A stretch of 64,000 nucleotides of DNA from Pseudomonas cremoris (GCF_014230465.1 NZ_JAAXCY010000009.1:248001-312000); one strand, 5' to 3'. Counted from the first letter of the stretch, positions 16,352 to 34,636 are shown. Translations and numbers: made by a program. The notes: a model not told the origin generated them from the sequence alone.

Positions 16352-16756
16352 ATGGTTGAAAATAGCGAACTACGCAAAGCCGGTCTTAAAGTGACTCTGC
16401 CACGAGTCAAGATTCTACAAATGCTCGATTCTGCTGAGCAGCGCCACATGAGTGCCGAGGATGTCTACAAGGCGCTGATGGAGTCTAACGAGGACGTTGG
16501 CCTGGCCACGGTTTACCGTGTGCTGACCCAGTTTGAAGCCGCAGGGCTGGTGGTTCGTCATAATTTCGACGGCGGTCATGCGGTGTTCGAATTGGCTGAC
16601 GGTGGTCATCACGACCACATGGTTGACCTGGATACCAACGAGGTTATCGAGTTCACCAGTCCAGAAATCGAACGTCTCCAGCACAAGATTGCTGAGGAGC
16701 ATGGGTTCGATTTGGTTGACCACAATCTTGTGTTGTACATCCGTAAGAAAAAGTAA
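16352..16756 (+). CDS. fur: Ferric uptake regulator Fur
   Basis: This encodes 134 residues. The winged-helix DNA-binding domain covers residues 1-83 (LRKAGLKVTLPRVKILQML, EDVGLATVYRVLTQFEAAGLV), and the metal-binding dimerisation domain holds the HHDHM cluster (near residue 86-90). The C-terminal cysteines of E. coli Fur are absent, as in Pseudomonas. With Fe2+ it represses siderophore and iron-uptake genes. A frame open from 16256 is longer, but the family starts at MVENSELRKAGLK. Confidence 0.97.
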   Translation: MVENSELRKAGLKVTLPRVKILQMLDSAEQRHMSAEDVYKALMESNEDVGLATVYRVLTQFEAAGLVVRHNFDGGHAVFELADGGHHDHMVDLDTNEVIEFTSPEIERLQHKIAEEHGFDLVDHNLVLYIRKKK

Positions 16757-16788
16757 AAAGCGATGCAGATTCGCTCTGCAGAACGATC

Positions 16789-16821
16789 GAAGGCGACCTT
16801 AGGGTCGCCTTCGTGCTTTTT
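16789..16821 (+). terminator. fur terminator
   Basis: GAAGGCGACC and GGTCGCCTTC (16789-16812) form a 10-bp stem with a TTAG loop, followed by GTGCTTTTT. It can also serve recN on the other strand. Confidence 0.85.
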
Positions 16822-16841
16822 ATAAAGGGAAAATTTTCAGT

Positions 16842-18515
16842 TCAGGCCTTTGTCGCGACGACCATTTTTTTCGCGTGTGCCAGGGACTCCTTAGTCAAGT
16901 CGATGCCCCCGAGCATTCGCGCCACTTCTTCTACGCGTTCCGACTTGTTCAGCTTGGAAACGGCTGTGTGTGTCGCATCGCTGCCGCGTACCTTGTGTAC
17001 AAATAGATGCTGATGCCCTTGGGCTGCCACTTGTGGCAAGTGGGTCACCGTCAGCACCTGCCCCCGATCTCCAAGGCGCCGCAACAGTTGGCCAACAATT
17101 TCTGCTGTAGGCCCGCCGATTCCCACATCCACTTCGTCGAATACCAGCGTTGGTACTCGCGAGGTTTGTGCGGTAATCACCTGAATCGCGAGGCTGATCC
17201 GCGACAGCTCGCCGCCAGACGCCACTTTTGCCAGTGCCTTGAGCGGTTGCCCGGGGTTGGCACTGACCAGTAGCTCAACCTGTTCCAGGCCATGAGGTTG
17301 CAGTTCATTGCTGGTGTTGGCGCGCAACTCAATGGTGAAGCGCCCGCCTGGCATGCCCAGCCGCTGGATCTCCAGTTCCACCGCGCTGGCCAGGCCAGTG
17401 GCTGCCTGCTGTCGCAAGTCACTCAGCTCACGTGCTTTTTCTTGATAGTGGCGTGCGAAGGAGGCGAGCTCATCGCCAAGTCGCTCGATGGACTCGTCAT
17501 TTGCATTCAGGGTTTCGACTTCATCCAGCAGTTTCTGCTGCAGGGTTGCCACTTCGGTCGGCTGAATTCGATGTTTGCGCGCCAGGGTATAAATAGTGTC
17601 CAAGCGTTCTTCGATTTCCTGCAGTCGCGCTGGGTCAGCGTCGAAATGATCCAGGAAGCGATTCAACTCTCCCACGGCTTCTTCTACCTGGATCTGTGCG
17701 CTGGTCAACAGGGTGGTTGCTTCGCTCAGTGAGCCAGAGGCGCTGTTCACGCTGGACAGGCGATTGAGGCTGGCGGTCAGTGCATTAAGAACATTGCCGG
17801 AATCGCTTTCACTGCATTGCTCGACAACTTGGCGGCAGATGCCCAGCAGGGTTTCGGCGTTGGTCAGGTTCTTGTGTTCCTGCTCAAGCTGTTCCAGCTC
17901 GGTCTCGCCCAGGCCAAGGCTTTCCAGTTCTTCAAGTTGATAGCTGAGTAGTTGATGGCGAGCGCGCTGTTCGTCACCGGAGTTGGAGAGGCGCTCCAGT
18001 TCCTGGCGGGTTTGGCGCCAGCGCTGTGCAGCCAGCTGTACTTGTCGGGCAAGGTCGGTGGCGCCGGCATACTCGTCGAGCAGGCGGCGGTGGGTGTCGG
18101 TTTTCAGTAGGGATTGATGCTCGTGCTGGCTGTGGATATCAATCAGCAGCTCGCCCAGGGCTTTCAGGTCGCCGAGGGGGCAGGGCGTACCGTTGATATA
18201 GCCGCGGGAGCGTCCTTCGGCGGTGATTACCCGACGCAGGATGCAGGGACCATCGTTATTAAGGTCGCGCTCGGCCAACCAGGCTTCGGCTTCGGGAATG
18301 TCTGCCAGGTCAAAGGTGGCCAGGATATCGGCCTTGTCCGCGCCAGGACGCACAACGCCGCTGTCGGCGCGGTCACCCAGGGTGAGGCCCAAAGCGTCAA
18401 GCATTATCGACTTGCCGGCACCGGTCTCGCCTGTGATTACGCTCATCCCGCGATCCAGTTCAAGGTCCAGATGTTCAACGATGGCGTAGTTATGTACGGA
18501 CAGGTGCACGAGCAT
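16842..18515 (-). CDS. recN: DNA repair ATPase RecN
   Basis: This 557-residue SMC-like protein acts early in recombinational repair of double-strand breaks. Walker A GETGAGKS is at residues 29-36. Two coiled-coil stretches flank the middle (about 155-225 and 270-370). The ABC signature-like VASGGELSRISLAIQ and Walker B LVFDEVDVGIGG follow (about 430-465). The length fits the family (553 in E. coli). It is divergent from grpE, as in most gammaproteobacteria; no LexA-type box was looked for exhaustively. Confidence 0.97.
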   Translation of the reverse strand: MLVHLSVHNYAIVEHLDLELDRGMSVITGETGAGKSIMLDALGLTLGDRADSGVVRPGADKADILATFDLADIPEAEAWLAERDLNNDGPCILRRVITAEGRSRGYINGTPCPLGDLKALGELLIDIHSQHEHQSLLKTDTHRRLLDEYAGATDLARQVQLAAQRWRQTRQELERLSNSGDEQRARHQLLSYQLEELESLGLGETELEQLEQEHKNLTNAETLLGICRQVVEQCSESDSGNVLNALTASLNRLSSVNSASGSLSEATTLLTSAQIQVEEAVGELNRFLDHFDADPARLQEIEERLDTIYTLARKHRIQPTEVATLQQKLLDEVETLNANDESIERLGDELASFARHYQEKARELSDLRQQAATGLASAVELEIQRLGMPGGRFTIELRANTSNELQPHGLEQVELLVSANPGQPLKALAKVASGGELSRISLAIQVITAQTSRVPTLVFDEVDVGIGGPTAEIVGQLLRRLGDRGQVLTVTHLPQVAAQGHQHLFVHKVRGSDATHTAVSKLNKSERVEEVARMLGGIDLTKESLAHAKKMVVATKA

Positions 18516-18688
18516 GACGGGCGCTCCCAGGCTTTAGGTCTGGTTATTTATACAGTGTTTTGTTCGGGGCTGACAATCCTGACGCTTAGCTCGATTTGCT
18601 TGATTGCCCGACGTTCTTAGCGCGATGTGGAATGGGTGCGAAGGAATTGACCCGCCCCACTCGAAAGACTTTTGGTAACCCCTGCGCT

Positions 18689-18716
18689 CTTGAACCTGGA
18701 AATTGTGGCCCCATAT
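18689..18716 (+). promoter_or_regulatory. Sigma-32 (RpoH) promoter of grpE
   Basis: CTTGAA (18689-18694) and CCCCATAT (18709-18716) are separated by 14 bp, matching the sigma-32 consensus CTTGAAA / CCCCATnT. It lies 53 bp upstream of the grpE ATG and should drive heat-shock expression of grpE-dnaK. Confidence 0.88.
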
Positions 18717-18769
18717 ACCGGAACAGAAGCGCGAGTTGAGTTCGCGCATGATTTTGAAAGGAGAAAACT

Positions 18770-19330
18770 ATGGCTGACGAACAGACGCAGGATACGCAAA
18801 CTCCAAACGCCAATTCGGCTGCCGGTGATGAGCTGGCAACTCGTGTGCAAGTGCTCGAAGAGCAATTGGCTGCTGCGCAGGACCAGTCTTTGCGTGTTGC
18901 CGCCGATCTGCAGAACGTCCGCCGTCGTGCCGAGCAGGATGTAGAAAAAGCTCACAAGTTTGCGCTGGAAAAATTCGCCAACGATCTGCTGCCGATCATC
19001 GACAGCCTTGAGCGTGGCCTTGAATTGTCCAATCCGGACGACGAAAACATCCGTCCAATGCGCGAAGGGATCGAACTGACCCTGAAAATGTTCCAGGACA
19101 CCCTGAAGCGTTATCAGTTGGAAGCTATCGACCCGCAAGGCGGCGAGCCTTTCAATGCCGAGCATCATCAAGCCATGGCCATGCAGGAAAGCCATGATCT
19201 TGAGCCGAACAGTGTATTGAAGGTGTTCCAGAAAGGTTATCAGTTGAACGGTCGCTTGCTGCGTCCGGCGATGGTGGTGGTGAGCAAGGCTCCTGCACCT
19301 GTTTCGCCATCTATTGATGAGCAGGCTTGA
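18770..19330 (+). CDS. grpE: Nucleotide exchange factor GrpE
   Basis: This 186-residue co-chaperone releases ADP from DnaK. A long N-terminal coiled coil (about 20-75) is followed by the C-terminal beta domain containing [26 protein letters not shown] precedes the ATG. First gene of the heat-shock set behind the sigma-32 promoter; dnaK follows after 102 bp. The usual repressor gene hrcA is absent, as normal for Pseudomonas, where RpoH is the heat-shock control. Confidence 0.97.
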   Translation: MADEQTQDTQTPNANSAAGDELATRVQVLEEQLAAAQDQSLRVAADLQNVRRRAEQDVEKAHKFALEKFANDLLPIIDSLERGLELSNPDDENIRPMREGIELTLKMFQDTLKRYQLEAIDPQGGEPFNAEHHQAMAMQESHDLEPNSVLKVFQKGYQLNGRLLRPAMVVVSKAPAPVSPSIDEQA

Positions 19331-19432
19331 AATAAGCCTTAGCGGCCCCATCTATAAGTCAAGCGTTTAAGTGCTACCGCAGTTAGCCACCACTGCTGCG
19401 GCAACCAAATTCAAGTTTCGGGAGAGTAAATC

Positions 19433-21349
<1,917 letters not shown>

Positions 21350-21666
21350 GTTGGTCGCCCGGTTGACCGCTATCAAGCGGTGACTGGTAGGATGTCGCCG
21401 CGCGGGAGCTTGCTCCCGCGTTGGCGTGTCTGGGGTATGCGAATTTTTACAGCATGCGACAGCTGTCGGGTGCTGGCGGTGTGATTGGGAAAGCTCCTGC
21501 TTCCTGAGCGATATATACCGCGTTTTTTGGCTGGGTCTCGGCTAAAAGTAGTAACGACCAGGATCGTTGAATTGACGTGAGTTGGGTCCGGGCCTGTATT
21601 GGGGCTCAACGAGTTTGGCAAGGCTCAGGAGGGTCTGGCTGAACGTCCTTAAGAGTGCAAAGACTT
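21350..21666. other. dnaK-dnaJ intergenic region with hairpins
   Basis: There is no gene. Three inverted repeats are visible: ACCGC/GCGGT (21366-21381), CGCGGGAGC/GCTCCCGCG with a TT centre (21401-21420, a REP-core-like stem), and CAGCA-CGACAGCTGTCG-TGCTG (21450-21475). These may attenuate or process the transcript between dnaK and dnaJ. I see no convincing sigma-32 promoter directly before dnaJ. Confidence 0.5.
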
Positions 21667-22791
21667 ATGGCAAAGCGTGACTATTACGTAGTATTGGGTG
21701 TGGAGCGCAGCTCCAGCGAGGCGGACCTGAAGAAGGCTTATCGCCGCCTGGCGATGAAGCACCACCCGGACCGTAATCCGGATAGCAAAGAATCCGAAGA
21801 GTTGTTCAAAGAGGCCAACGAGGCCTACGAATGCCTGTCTGATCCCAATAAGCGTGCGGCCTACGACCAGTATGGCCATGCCGGTGTCGACCCGAGCATG
21901 GGTGGCGGCGGTGCTGGTTTTGGTGGTCAGAACTTCTCCGATATCTTCGGTGATGTATTCAGCGACTTCTTCGGCGGTGGCCGTGGTGGTCAGCGTGGTG
22001 GTGCCCAGCGTGGCAGTGATCTGCGCTACACCCTGGAGCTGAACCTGGAAGAGGCCGTGCGCGGCACTAGCGTCAATATCCGTGTACCGACGCTGGTGAA
22101 CTGCAAGCCGTGCGATGGTTCGGGGGCCAAGAAAGGTTCCTCGCCGATTACATGCCCTACGTGTGGCGGTATCGGCCAAGTGCGTATGCAGCAGGGCTTC
22201 TTCTCGGTGCAGCAGACCTGCCCGCGTTGCCATGGCCAGGGCAAGATCATTTCCGATCCGTGCGACTCCTGCCACGGCGAAGGCCGCGTCGAAGAGTACA
22301 AGACTCTTTCGGTGAAAGTGCCGGCGGGTGTTGATACTGGCGACCGCATTCGTCTGTCGGGCGAAGGCGAGGCGGGTACGCAAGGTGGTCCTACCGGCGA
22401 CCTGTACGTGGTGATCAATGTGCGTGAGCACTCGATCTTCCAGCGTGACGGCAAGCATCTGTTCTGCGAAGTGCCTATCAGCTTTGTCGATGCGGCCCTG
22501 GGTGGCGAGCTGGAGATTCCGACTCTTGATGGTCGGGTGAAGCTCAAGATTCCTGAGGGTACCCAGACCGGCAAGCAGTTCCGTATCCGTGGCAAAGGCG
22601 TTGCGCCAGTGCGCGGTGGTGGTGCTGGCGACCTGATGTGTCGTGTGGCGGTAGAAACACCGGTCAACCTGAATCGCCGCCAGCGTGAGCTGCTTGAAGA
22701 ATTCCGCAGCTCGTTGGAGGGTGATGACTCGCACTCGCCAAAGACCACGGGCTTTTTCGATGGCGTGAAGCGCTTTTTCGGCGACCTGTAA
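21667..22791 (+). CDS. dnaJ: Hsp40 co-chaperone DnaJ
   Basis: This encodes 374 residues. The J-domain carries HPD at residues 33-35, followed by a Gly/Phe-rich linker ([17 protein letters not shown]), four CxxCxGxG zinc repeats ([32 protein letters not shown], about 140-215) and two C-terminal substrate-binding domains. It delivers unfolded clients to DnaK and stimulates ATP hydrolysis. The start MAKRDYY matches the family; four extra upstream codons are unlikely to be used. Confidence 0.98.
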   Translation: MAKRDYYVVLGVERSSSEADLKKAYRRLAMKHHPDRNPDSKESEELFKEANEAYECLSDPNKRAAYDQYGHAGVDPSMGGGGAGFGGQNFSDIFGDVFSDFFGGGRGGQRGGAQRGSDLRYTLELNLEEAVRGTSVNIRVPTLVNCKPCDGSGAKKGSSPITCPTCGGIGQVRMQQGFFSVQQTCPRCHGQGKIISDPCDSCHGEGRVEEYKTLSVKVPAGVDTGDRIRLSGEGEAGTQGGPTGDLYVVINVREHSIFQRDGKHLFCEVPISFVDAALGGELEIPTLDGRVKLKIPEGTQTGKQFRIRGKGVAPVRGGGAGDLMCRVAVETPVNLNRRQRELLEEFRSSLEGDDSHSPKTTGFFDGVKRFFGDL

Positions 22792-23607
<816 letters not shown>

Positions 23608-23620
23608 TCAGTAGCTAAAT

Positions 23621-23654
23621 CGGGGTCTCAGGCTTATCCTAAGGCCCCGTTTTT
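23621..23654 (+). terminator. dapB terminator
   Basis: CGGGGTC (23621-23627) pairs with GGCCCCG (23643-23649), followed by TTTTT. It lies 14 bp after the dapB stop. Confidence 0.8.
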
Positions 23655-23783
23655 ACCCGCTAAGCGACGTCCTGTCGCATTCCCCTGCCTTTAAGGCTCT
23701 TTAGCGGTGGACCAAAAAAGCCTTTTTCTGTAAGCTACAGCTTTAGTGTGTCCACTAAAAGCGCGCAGAATAATTCAGTGAAC

Positions 23784-23821
23784 AAGCGGGGTGACGTGTC
23801 CATACGTCACTCCGCTTTTTT
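23784..23821 (+). promoter_or_regulatory. Terminator-like hairpin in the carA leader
   Basis: A 14-bp stem (23784-23797 with 23804-23817, one G-T pair) with a 6-nt loop ends in a T-run reaching 23821. It is a complete intrinsic terminator only 46 bp before the carA start. Since no gene precedes it after the dapB terminator, it is a candidate attenuator for carAB. A 40-codon GTG-initiated frame (23748-23870) runs through it and its TGA overlaps the carA TTG, which would allow translation-coupled control. Confidence 0.65.
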
Positions 23822-23866
23822 ACAACCTGCGATCGCCCTTTCAGGCTTTATTTACGGGAGGTCTTC

Positions 23867-25003
23867 TTGACTAAGCCAGCCATACTCGCCCTTGCTGATG
23901 GCAGCATTTTTCGCGGCGAAGCCATTGGAGCCGACGGTCAAACCGTTGGAGAGGTGGTGTTTAACACCGCCATGACCGGCTATCAGGAAATCCTTACCGA
24001 TCCTTCCTACGCCCAACAGATCGTTACCCTGACCTATCCGCACATCGGCAACACCGGTACTACACCGGAAGACGTCGAGTCTGATCGTGTCTGGTCGGCT
24101 GGCCTGGTCATTCGTGACCTGCCATTGGTTGCGAGCAACTGGCGTAACACGATGTCGCTGTCCGATTACCTGAAAGCCAACAACGTTGTGGCGATCGCCG
24201 GTATCGATACGCGCCGCCTGACACGCATCCTGCGTGAAAAAGGCTCGCAGAACGGCTGCATCATGGTTGGCGACGATATTTCCGAAGCGGCGGCTATCGC
24301 TGCAGCCCAGGGTTTCCCTGGCCTGAAAGGCATGGACCTGGCGAAAGTCGTCAGCGTCAAAGAGAAGTACGAGTGGCGCTCCACTGTCTGGGACTTGAAG
24401 ACCGACAGCCACGCGACCATCGAAGCCGCTGACTTGCCGTACCACGTTGTGGCCTATGACTACGGCGTTAAGTACAACATTCTGCGCATGCTGGTAGAGC
24501 GCGGCTGTCGCGTTACTGTAGTGCCGGCGCAAACCCCGGCCAGCGATGTGCTGGCACTGCAACCGGATGGCGTGTTCTTGTCCAACGGCCCGGGTGACCC
24601 TGAGCCTTGCGACTACGCCATCCAGGCGATCAAGGAAGTGCTGGAAACCGAGATTCCGGTATTCGGCATTTGTCTTGGTCACCAGCTGCTGGCCCTGGCC
24701 TCGGGTGCCAAGACCCTGAAAATGGGCCACGGCCACCATGGCGCCAACCACCCTGTGCAAGACCTGGACACCGGCGTTGTGATGATCACCAGCCAAAACC
24801 ACGGTTTTGCGGTGGATGAAGCGACCTTGCCGAGCAACGTGCGCGCCATTCACAAGTCGCTGTTCGACGGCTCCCTGCAGGGCATCGAGCGCACCGACAA
24901 GAGCGCGTTCAGCTTCCAGGGCCACCCTGAAGCCAGCCCGGGCCCGAACGACGTAGCACCGCTGTTCGACCGTTTCATCAATGAGATGGCCAAGCGACGC
25001 TAA
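23867..25003 (+). CDS. carA: Carbamoyl-phosphate synthase small subunit
   Basis: This 378-residue glutamine amidotransferase subunit releases ammonia from glutamine for CarB. The C-terminal class I GATase domain has the nucleophile motif FGICLGHQL (near 262) and the catalytic His-Glu pair in [11 protein letters not shown] (near 350). Translation begins at a TTG with GGGAGG well placed upstream; the first ATG inside would remove conserved residues. The product feeds both arginine and pyrimidine synthesis, so leader control (see the hairpin upstream) would be logical. Confidence 0.97.
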   Translation: MTKPAILALADGSIFRGEAIGADGQTVGEVVFNTAMTGYQEILTDPSYAQQIVTLTYPHIGNTGTTPEDVESDRVWSAGLVIRDLPLVASNWRNTMSLSDYLKANNVVAIAGIDTRRLTRILREKGSQNGCIMVGDDISEAAAIAAAQGFPGLKGMDLAKVVSVKEKYEWRSTVWDLKTDSHATIEAADLPYHVVAYDYGVKYNILRMLVERGCRVTVVPAQTPASDVLALQPDGVFLSNGPGDPEPCDYAIQAIKEVLETEIPVFGICLGHQLLALASGAKTLKMGHGHHGANHPVQDLDTGVVMITSQNHGFAVDEATLPSNVRAIHKSLFDGSLQGIERTDKSAFSFQGHPEASPGPNDVAPLFDRFINEMAKRR

Positions 25004-25108
25004 CTGAGTGGCTAGCAGGCGGCCCCGAACCTCGGTGGCCCCTGCAGGCTCTTCAAAGATTGTTCAAGACGGCTTGCCGACTGACCTGCGGATTTGAGTG
25101 ACAAACCC

Positions 25109-28326
<3,218 letters not shown>

Positions 28327-28330
<4 letters not shown>

Positions 28331-28803
28331 CCAAATACCCAATGACCGTCCAGGGCTTCAAGGCCCTGGAAGAGGAGCACGCCCATCTGACCAAGGTCGT
28401 CCGTCCGAAGCTGAGCCAGGACATCGGTACGGCCCGCGAGTTGGGTGACTTGAAGGAGAACGCCGAATACCACGCTGCTCGCGAGCAGCAGGGTATGGTC
28501 GAGGCGCGGATCCGTGACATTGAAGGCCGCCTGCAGAACTCGGTGGTCATCGACGTCACGACCATTCCGAAGACCGGCAAGGTGATTTTCGGCACTACCG
28601 TGGAAATCGCCAACGTGGAGACTGACGAAAGTGTGGTCTACCACATCGTTGGTGAGGACGAGGCTGACTTCAAGCTCGGCAAGATCTCTGTTGGTTCGCC
28701 GCTCGCCCGCGCCTTGATTGCCAAGGAAGAGGGTGATGTTGTGGCCGTGAAAACGCCTGGTGGCGTGATCGAGTACGAGATTGTCGAAGTTCGTCACGTC
28801 TGA
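28327..28803 (+). CDS. greA: Transcription elongation factor GreA
   Basis: This 158-residue factor rescues backtracked RNA polymerase by stimulating transcript cleavage. The N-terminal coiled coil carries the acidic tip ([24 protein letters not shown] near 30-55); the C-terminal FKBP-like domain ends [10 protein letters not shown]. It overlaps the carB stop by 4 bp, so translation is coupled. A GC-rich hairpin follows. Confidence 0.98.
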
Positions 28804-28831
28804 AAGGCGGCGCCCGCTACGTGCGGGCGCC

Positions 28832-29236
28832 ATGCTTTGGCAGCTCTCCCAGATGCTTTGGGTGGGTGGCCTGTGGTTGCTGCACATTGGTGTTTTGCCG
28901 GCGCTGGGCCTGATTGGCCTGGCACCGTTGCTGATCGATGAGATCGACGGATTACTGAGTGCGTTGCTGGTGGGTTTTGCGGCGGCGTGCGTGATGGTCC
29001 AGGCGTTGGTGCTGGTCAAGGCTGAAGGCTTGGGAAGTTTGTGGCGGGATATTCGCGGGCAACTGCTGTTGATGGCGCTGTATGCGTGTGCAATGTATTG
29101 CGTTGTGCATGTCTGGCTGCCGGAAGCGTTGCGCTGGCAGTTATTCAGCTATCTTGTGCTAGGGTTCTCCGGCTTGGTGTTGGTTATGCAGCCAGCACCG
29201 GGATGGAGTGGCAGGGCGCGCGAAGCACGCCCGTGA
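28832..29236 (+). CDS. Small inner-membrane protein (DUF4149-like)
   Basis: This encodes 134 residues with four hydrophobic segments (about 1-25, 30-60, 65-95, 100-125), consistent with a small four-helix membrane protein related to DUF4149. Function unknown. The ATG is directly preceded by a GC-rich hairpin (GGCGCCCGC/GCGGGCGCC, 28809-28831) that leaves no ribosome binding site; a TTG at 28781 inside greA could be an alternative start. It is co-oriented with carB-greA and convergent with yhbY. Confidence 0.75.
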   Translation: MLWQLSQMLWVGGLWLLHIGVLPALGLIGLAPLLIDEIDGLLSALLVGFAAACVMVQALVLVKAEGLGSLWRDIRGQLLLMALYACAMYCVVHVWLPEALRWQLFSYLVLGFSGLVLVMQPAPGWSGRAREARP

Positions 29237-29245
29237 CCCTTTGAA

Positions 29246-29554
29246 TCATTTGAAGCGATGAACGTTCGACAGTTGCTTGTTGACGCTGAAGTTCTTGCGA
29301 TACAGCAGCGCCATCTTGCCGATGACCTGGACCAGGTCTGCTTTGCCAACCTTGCATAGTTCTGCAATGGCAGCCAGGCGTGCTTCGCGGTCGAGGATGT
29401 TGACCTTGATCTTGATCAGTTCGTGATCGTTCAGTGCGCGTTCGAATTCGGCTAACACACCCTCAGTCAAACCGTTGTCTGCCACAATCAGAACTGGTTT
29501 CAGATGGTGGCCAATGGATTTGTACTGTTTCTTCTGCTCTTGAGTGAGCGGCAT
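29246..29554 (-). CDS. yhbY: CRS1/YhbY-type RNA-binding protein
   Basis: This 102-residue CRM-domain protein is associated with pre-50S ribosomal subunits. It reads LTQEQKKQYKSIGHHLKPVLIVADNGLTEGV and ends in an IGKMALLYRKNF loop region with the KH-like fold signature. It is divergent from rlmE (106 bp), the conserved arrangement yhbY/rlmE-ftsH in gammaproteobacteria, and it fits the ribosome-maturation theme. Confidence 0.95.
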   Translation of the reverse strand: MPLTQEQKKQYKSIGHHLKPVLIVADNGLTEGVLAEFERALNDHELIKIKVNILDREARLAAIAELCKVGKADLVQVIGKMALLYRKNFSVNKQLSNVHRFK

Positions 29555-29660
29555 AATCTGACCCCTGCGTCTGATCTTGTAAAAAGCGGCGGCCAGTTTA
29601 CCCGAGCGAGTCCGGGACCGCCCAGTTAATCACGACCCGTTTTATTTTTCGAGGTGGCCC

Positions 29661-30311
29661 GTGGCCCGTTCCAAAACTAGTCTTAAGTGGCTGCAAGAGC
29701 ATTTCAACGATCCTTACGTCAAAAAGGCGCAGAAGGACGGTTACCGTTCCCGGGCCAGCTACAAATTGCTGGAGCTTCAGGACAAGGACAAATTGTTTCG
29801 CCCTGGCATGAGTGTGATCGACCTGGGTGCCGCCCCGGGTGGCTGGTCCCAGGTGGCCAGTCGTCTGATTGGTGGGCAAGGTCGTTTGATCGCCTCTGAC
29901 ATCCTTGAGATGGACAGCATCCCGGACGTGACCTTTGTGCACGGCGACTTTACCCAGGACGCCGTATTGGCAGAGATCCTGGAAGCTGTGGGAAATTCGC
30001 AGGTAGACCTTGTGATTTCCGACATGGCCCCCAATATGAGTGGATTACCGGCCGTTGATATGCCGCGAGCCATGTTCCTGTGCGAATTAGCATTGGATCT
30101 GGCGGGGCGGGTATTGCGTCCGGGTGGTGATTTCCTGGTCAAGGTCTTCCAGGGTGAGGGCTTCGACGAGTACCACAAGAACATCCGCAAGCTGTTCGAT
30201 AAGGTGCAGATGCGCAAACCGGACTCTTCCCGGGACCGGTCTCGCGAGCAATATCTGTTGGCGCGGGGGTTCCGCGGCATTGAAGGCGCTGCCAGCGATG
30301 AGCGTCTTTGA
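29661..30311 (+). CDS. rlmE: 23S rRNA 2'-O-methyltransferase RlmE (RrmJ/FtsJ)
   Basis: This 216-residue SAM-dependent enzyme methylates U2552 in the A loop of 23S rRNA. Motif [14 protein letters not shown] lies near residues 54-66; the catalytic K-D-K-E set includes K39 region, D in [11 protein letters not shown] (near 121) and K in [10 protein letters not shown] (near 161). It starts at GTG with GAGGTGG just upstream. It precedes ftsH, its usual heat-shock neighbour, by 191 bp. Confidence 0.97.
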   Translation: MARSKTSLKWLQEHFNDPYVKKAQKDGYRSRASYKLLELQDKDKLFRPGMSVIDLGAAPGGWSQVASRLIGGQGRLIASDILEMDSIPDVTFVHGDFTQDAVLAEILEAVGNSQVDLVISDMAPNMSGLPAVDMPRAMFLCELALDLAGRVLRPGGDFLVKVFQGEGFDEYHKNIRKLFDKVQMRKPDSSRDRSREQYLLARGFRGIEGAASDERL

Positions 30312-30502
30312 AGGTTTGAGGGGAGTCGATAGGTTTTTTTATATCGCTTTCGTCACGAAGCTTTACGAATATTGTGTAGTCAAAGTTTCACAAAGGGTTA
30401 CAGACGGCGCCTGCCAGAGTTGTAGGTAATGTAGTAAGTTAGGCCGGTGAATATCATGCGAAGCGCGCGCCAGTAGCGGAGCTTGCTTCAGAGGGTAGTT
30501 AA

Positions 30503-32422
<1,920 letters not shown>

Positions 32423-32430
32423 GGTTTGAA

Positions 32431-33282
32431 ATGACTTCTGTGTTGTCCTCAACCCGGTTGCCTTGCGGCAACCGGGTTCTTGATTTGGCCCATACGCATG
32501 TCATGGGCATTCTCAACGTAACCCCCGACTCCTTTTCCGATGGCGGCCGCTTCGCTCAGCTTGATGCTGCGCTGCGTCATGCCGAGGCTATGGTGCTGGC
32601 GGGCGCAACCTTGATTGATGTGGGTGGCGAGTCCACCCGGCCGGGTGCGCGCGTGGTTTCTCCTCTGGAGGAGCTTGAGCGGGTTGCCCCGATTGTCGAG
32701 CGCATTGCCCTTGAGTTGGATGTGATCATTTCAGTGGATACTTCTACGCCCTCAGTGATGCGCGAAACGGCGCGCCTGGGTGCGGGGTTGATCAACGATG
32801 TGCGCTCATTGCAGCGTGATGGTGCCCTGGACGCTGCTGCCGCTACAGGCTTGCCAGTTTGTCTGATGCATATGCTGGGGGAGCCCGGGAATATGCAGGA
32901 CAGTCCGCACTACGACGATCTACTGGGTGATGTGAGCGGGTTTCTTGCCGAGCGAGTTGCTCAGTGTGCCCGGGTGGGAATTGCTCCCGAGAAAATCATT
33001 CTCGATCCCGGGTTTGGCTTCGCGAAGACATTGCAGCACAATTTGAGTCTGTTCAAACACATGGAATCCCTGCATGCCCTGGGCCGGCCGTTATTGGTCG
33101 GGGTTTCGCGCAAGAGCATGATAGGGCTGGCCTTGAATCGTCCGGTGGGTGAGCGGCTGTATGGTGGTCTCGCGCTTGCAGCGCTTGCGGTGACCAAGGG
33201 TGCGCGTATCTTGCGTGTACATGATGTTGCCGAGACCGTGGATGTGGTGCGCATGATCGCCGCCGTAGAATCAGCCCAATAA
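32431..33282 (+). CDS. folP: Dihydropteroate synthase
   Basis: This 283-residue TIM-barrel enzyme joins p-aminobenzoate to dihydropterin pyrophosphate in folate synthesis; it is the sulfonamide target. Signatures: [15 protein letters not shown] (near 25-39), GGESTRPGA (near 64-72) and GVSRKSMIG near 230. It lies between ftsH and glmM in the conserved ftsH-folP-glmM order and is probably cotranscribed with both. Confidence 0.98.
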   Translation: MTSVLSSTRLPCGNRVLDLAHTHVMGILNVTPDSFSDGGRFAQLDAALRHAEAMVLAGATLIDVGGESTRPGARVVSPLEELERVAPIVERIALELDVIISVDTSTPSVMRETARLGAGLINDVRSLQRDGALDAAAATGLPVCLMHMLGEPGNMQDSPHYDDLLGDVSGFLAERVAQCARVGIAPEKIILDPGFGFAKTLQHNLSLFKHMESLHALGRPLLVGVSRKSMIGLALNRPVGERLYGGLALAALAVTKGARILRVHDVAETVDVVRMIAAVESAQ

Positions 33283-33298
33283 GAATGATGGAGCGCTT

Positions 33299-34636
33299 AT
33301 GACTAAAAAATACTTTGGCACCGACGGAATCCGTGGTCGGGTCGGCGAATTTCCGATTACTCCTGATTTTATGCTCAAGCTAGGTTGGGCGGCAGGTATG
33401 GCGTTCCGTAGCATGGGCGCCTGCCGCATCCTGGTAGGGAAGGACACGCGCATTTCGGGCTATATGTTCGAGTCTGCATTGGAGGCTGGTTTGTCTGCTG
33501 CCGGTGCTGACGTAATGCTGTTGGGGCCGATGCCAACGCCAGCGATCGCCTACCTGACACGTACCTTTCACGCTGAGGCGGGCATTGTGATCAGTGCGTC
33601 GCACAATCCTCATGATGATAACGGTATCAAGTTCTTCTCGGGCCAAGGCACCAAGTTGCCTGACGAGATCGAACTGATGATCGAGGAATTGTTGGACGCG
33701 CCGATGACGGTCGTGGATTCCAGCAAGCTCGGCAAAGTGTCGCGCATCAACGATGCTTCGGGTCGCTACATTGAGTTCTGCAAGAGCAGCGTGCCGAGCA
33801 GCACCAGTTTCGCGGGCTTGAAGCTTGTAGTCGACTGCGCCCACGGCGCGACCTACAAGGTGGCGCCAAGTGTGTTCAAGGAGTTGGGCGCGCAGGTGAC
33901 GGTTTTGTCGGCCCAGCCAGATGGTTTGAACATCAACGAAAACTGCGGCTCGACCCATATGGAGCAATTGCAGGCGGCTGTATTGGCCGAGCATGCTGAT
34001 TTGGGTATCGCGTTCGATGGTGACGGCGACCGCGTGTTGATGGTTGACCAGACAGGCGCGATTGTCGACGGTGATGAACTGCTGTTCATTATTGCTCGTG
34101 ACATGCATGAGCGTAACAAGCTGCAGGGCGGTGTCGTCGGGACCCTGATGAGTAATCTGGGCTTGGAGCTCGCCCTGGCGGATTTGGGGATTCCTTTTGT
34201 GCGTGCGAACGTGGGTGACCGCTATGTCATCGCAGAGCTGCTTGAGCGCAACTGGCTGGTGGGTGGTGAGAACTCCGGGCATGTAGTCTGCTTCCAGCAC
34301 ACCACTACCGGTGACGCGATTATTGCGGCGCTGCAGGTGCTGATGGCGCTTCGGACTCGCGGCGAGAGTTTGGCTCAGGCGCGCCAAGCGTTTCGCAAGT
34401 GTCCTCAAGTGCTGCTCAACGTACGCTTCGCTGGCGGCGAAAACCCAATCGATCATCCTGCTGTCAAGGAAGCGTGCGAGCGCGTGACCCTTGCCATGGC
34501 TGGGCGTGGGCGAGTGCTGCTGCGCAAGTCCGGCACAGAGCCTTTGGTGCGCGTTATGGTCGAGGGCGACGACGAAACACAGGTTCGCGGCCATGCAGAA
34601 GACCTGGCAAAACTAGTAACTGAAGTTTGCGCCTGA
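33299..34636 (+). CDS. glmM: Phosphoglucosamine mutase
   Basis: This 445-residue enzyme converts glucosamine-6-phosphate to glucosamine-1-phosphate for peptidoglycan and LPS. The active-site phosphoserine loop [16 protein letters not shown] lies near 100-115 and the metal loop FDGDGDR near 241-247. The length is normal for the family. It begins 16 bp after folP. Confidence 0.98.
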   Translation: MTKKYFGTDGIRGRVGEFPITPDFMLKLGWAAGMAFRSMGACRILVGKDTRISGYMFESALEAGLSAAGADVMLLGPMPTPAIAYLTRTFHAEAGIVISASHNPHDDNGIKFFSGQGTKLPDEIELMIEELLDAPMTVVDSSKLGKVSRINDASGRYIEFCKSSVPSSTSFAGLKLVVDCAHGATYKVAPSVFKELGAQVTVLSAQPDGLNINENCGSTHMEQLQAAVLAEHADLGIAFDGDGDRVLMVDQTGAIVDGDELLFIIARDMHERNKLQGGVVGTLMSNLGLELALADLGIPFVRANVGDRYVIAELLERNWLVGGENSGHVVCFQHTTTGDAIIAALQVLMALRTRGESLAQARQAFRKCPQVLLNVRFAGGENPIDHPAVKEACERVTLAMAGRGRVLLRKSGTEPLVRVMVEGDDETQVRGHAEDLAKLVTEVCA

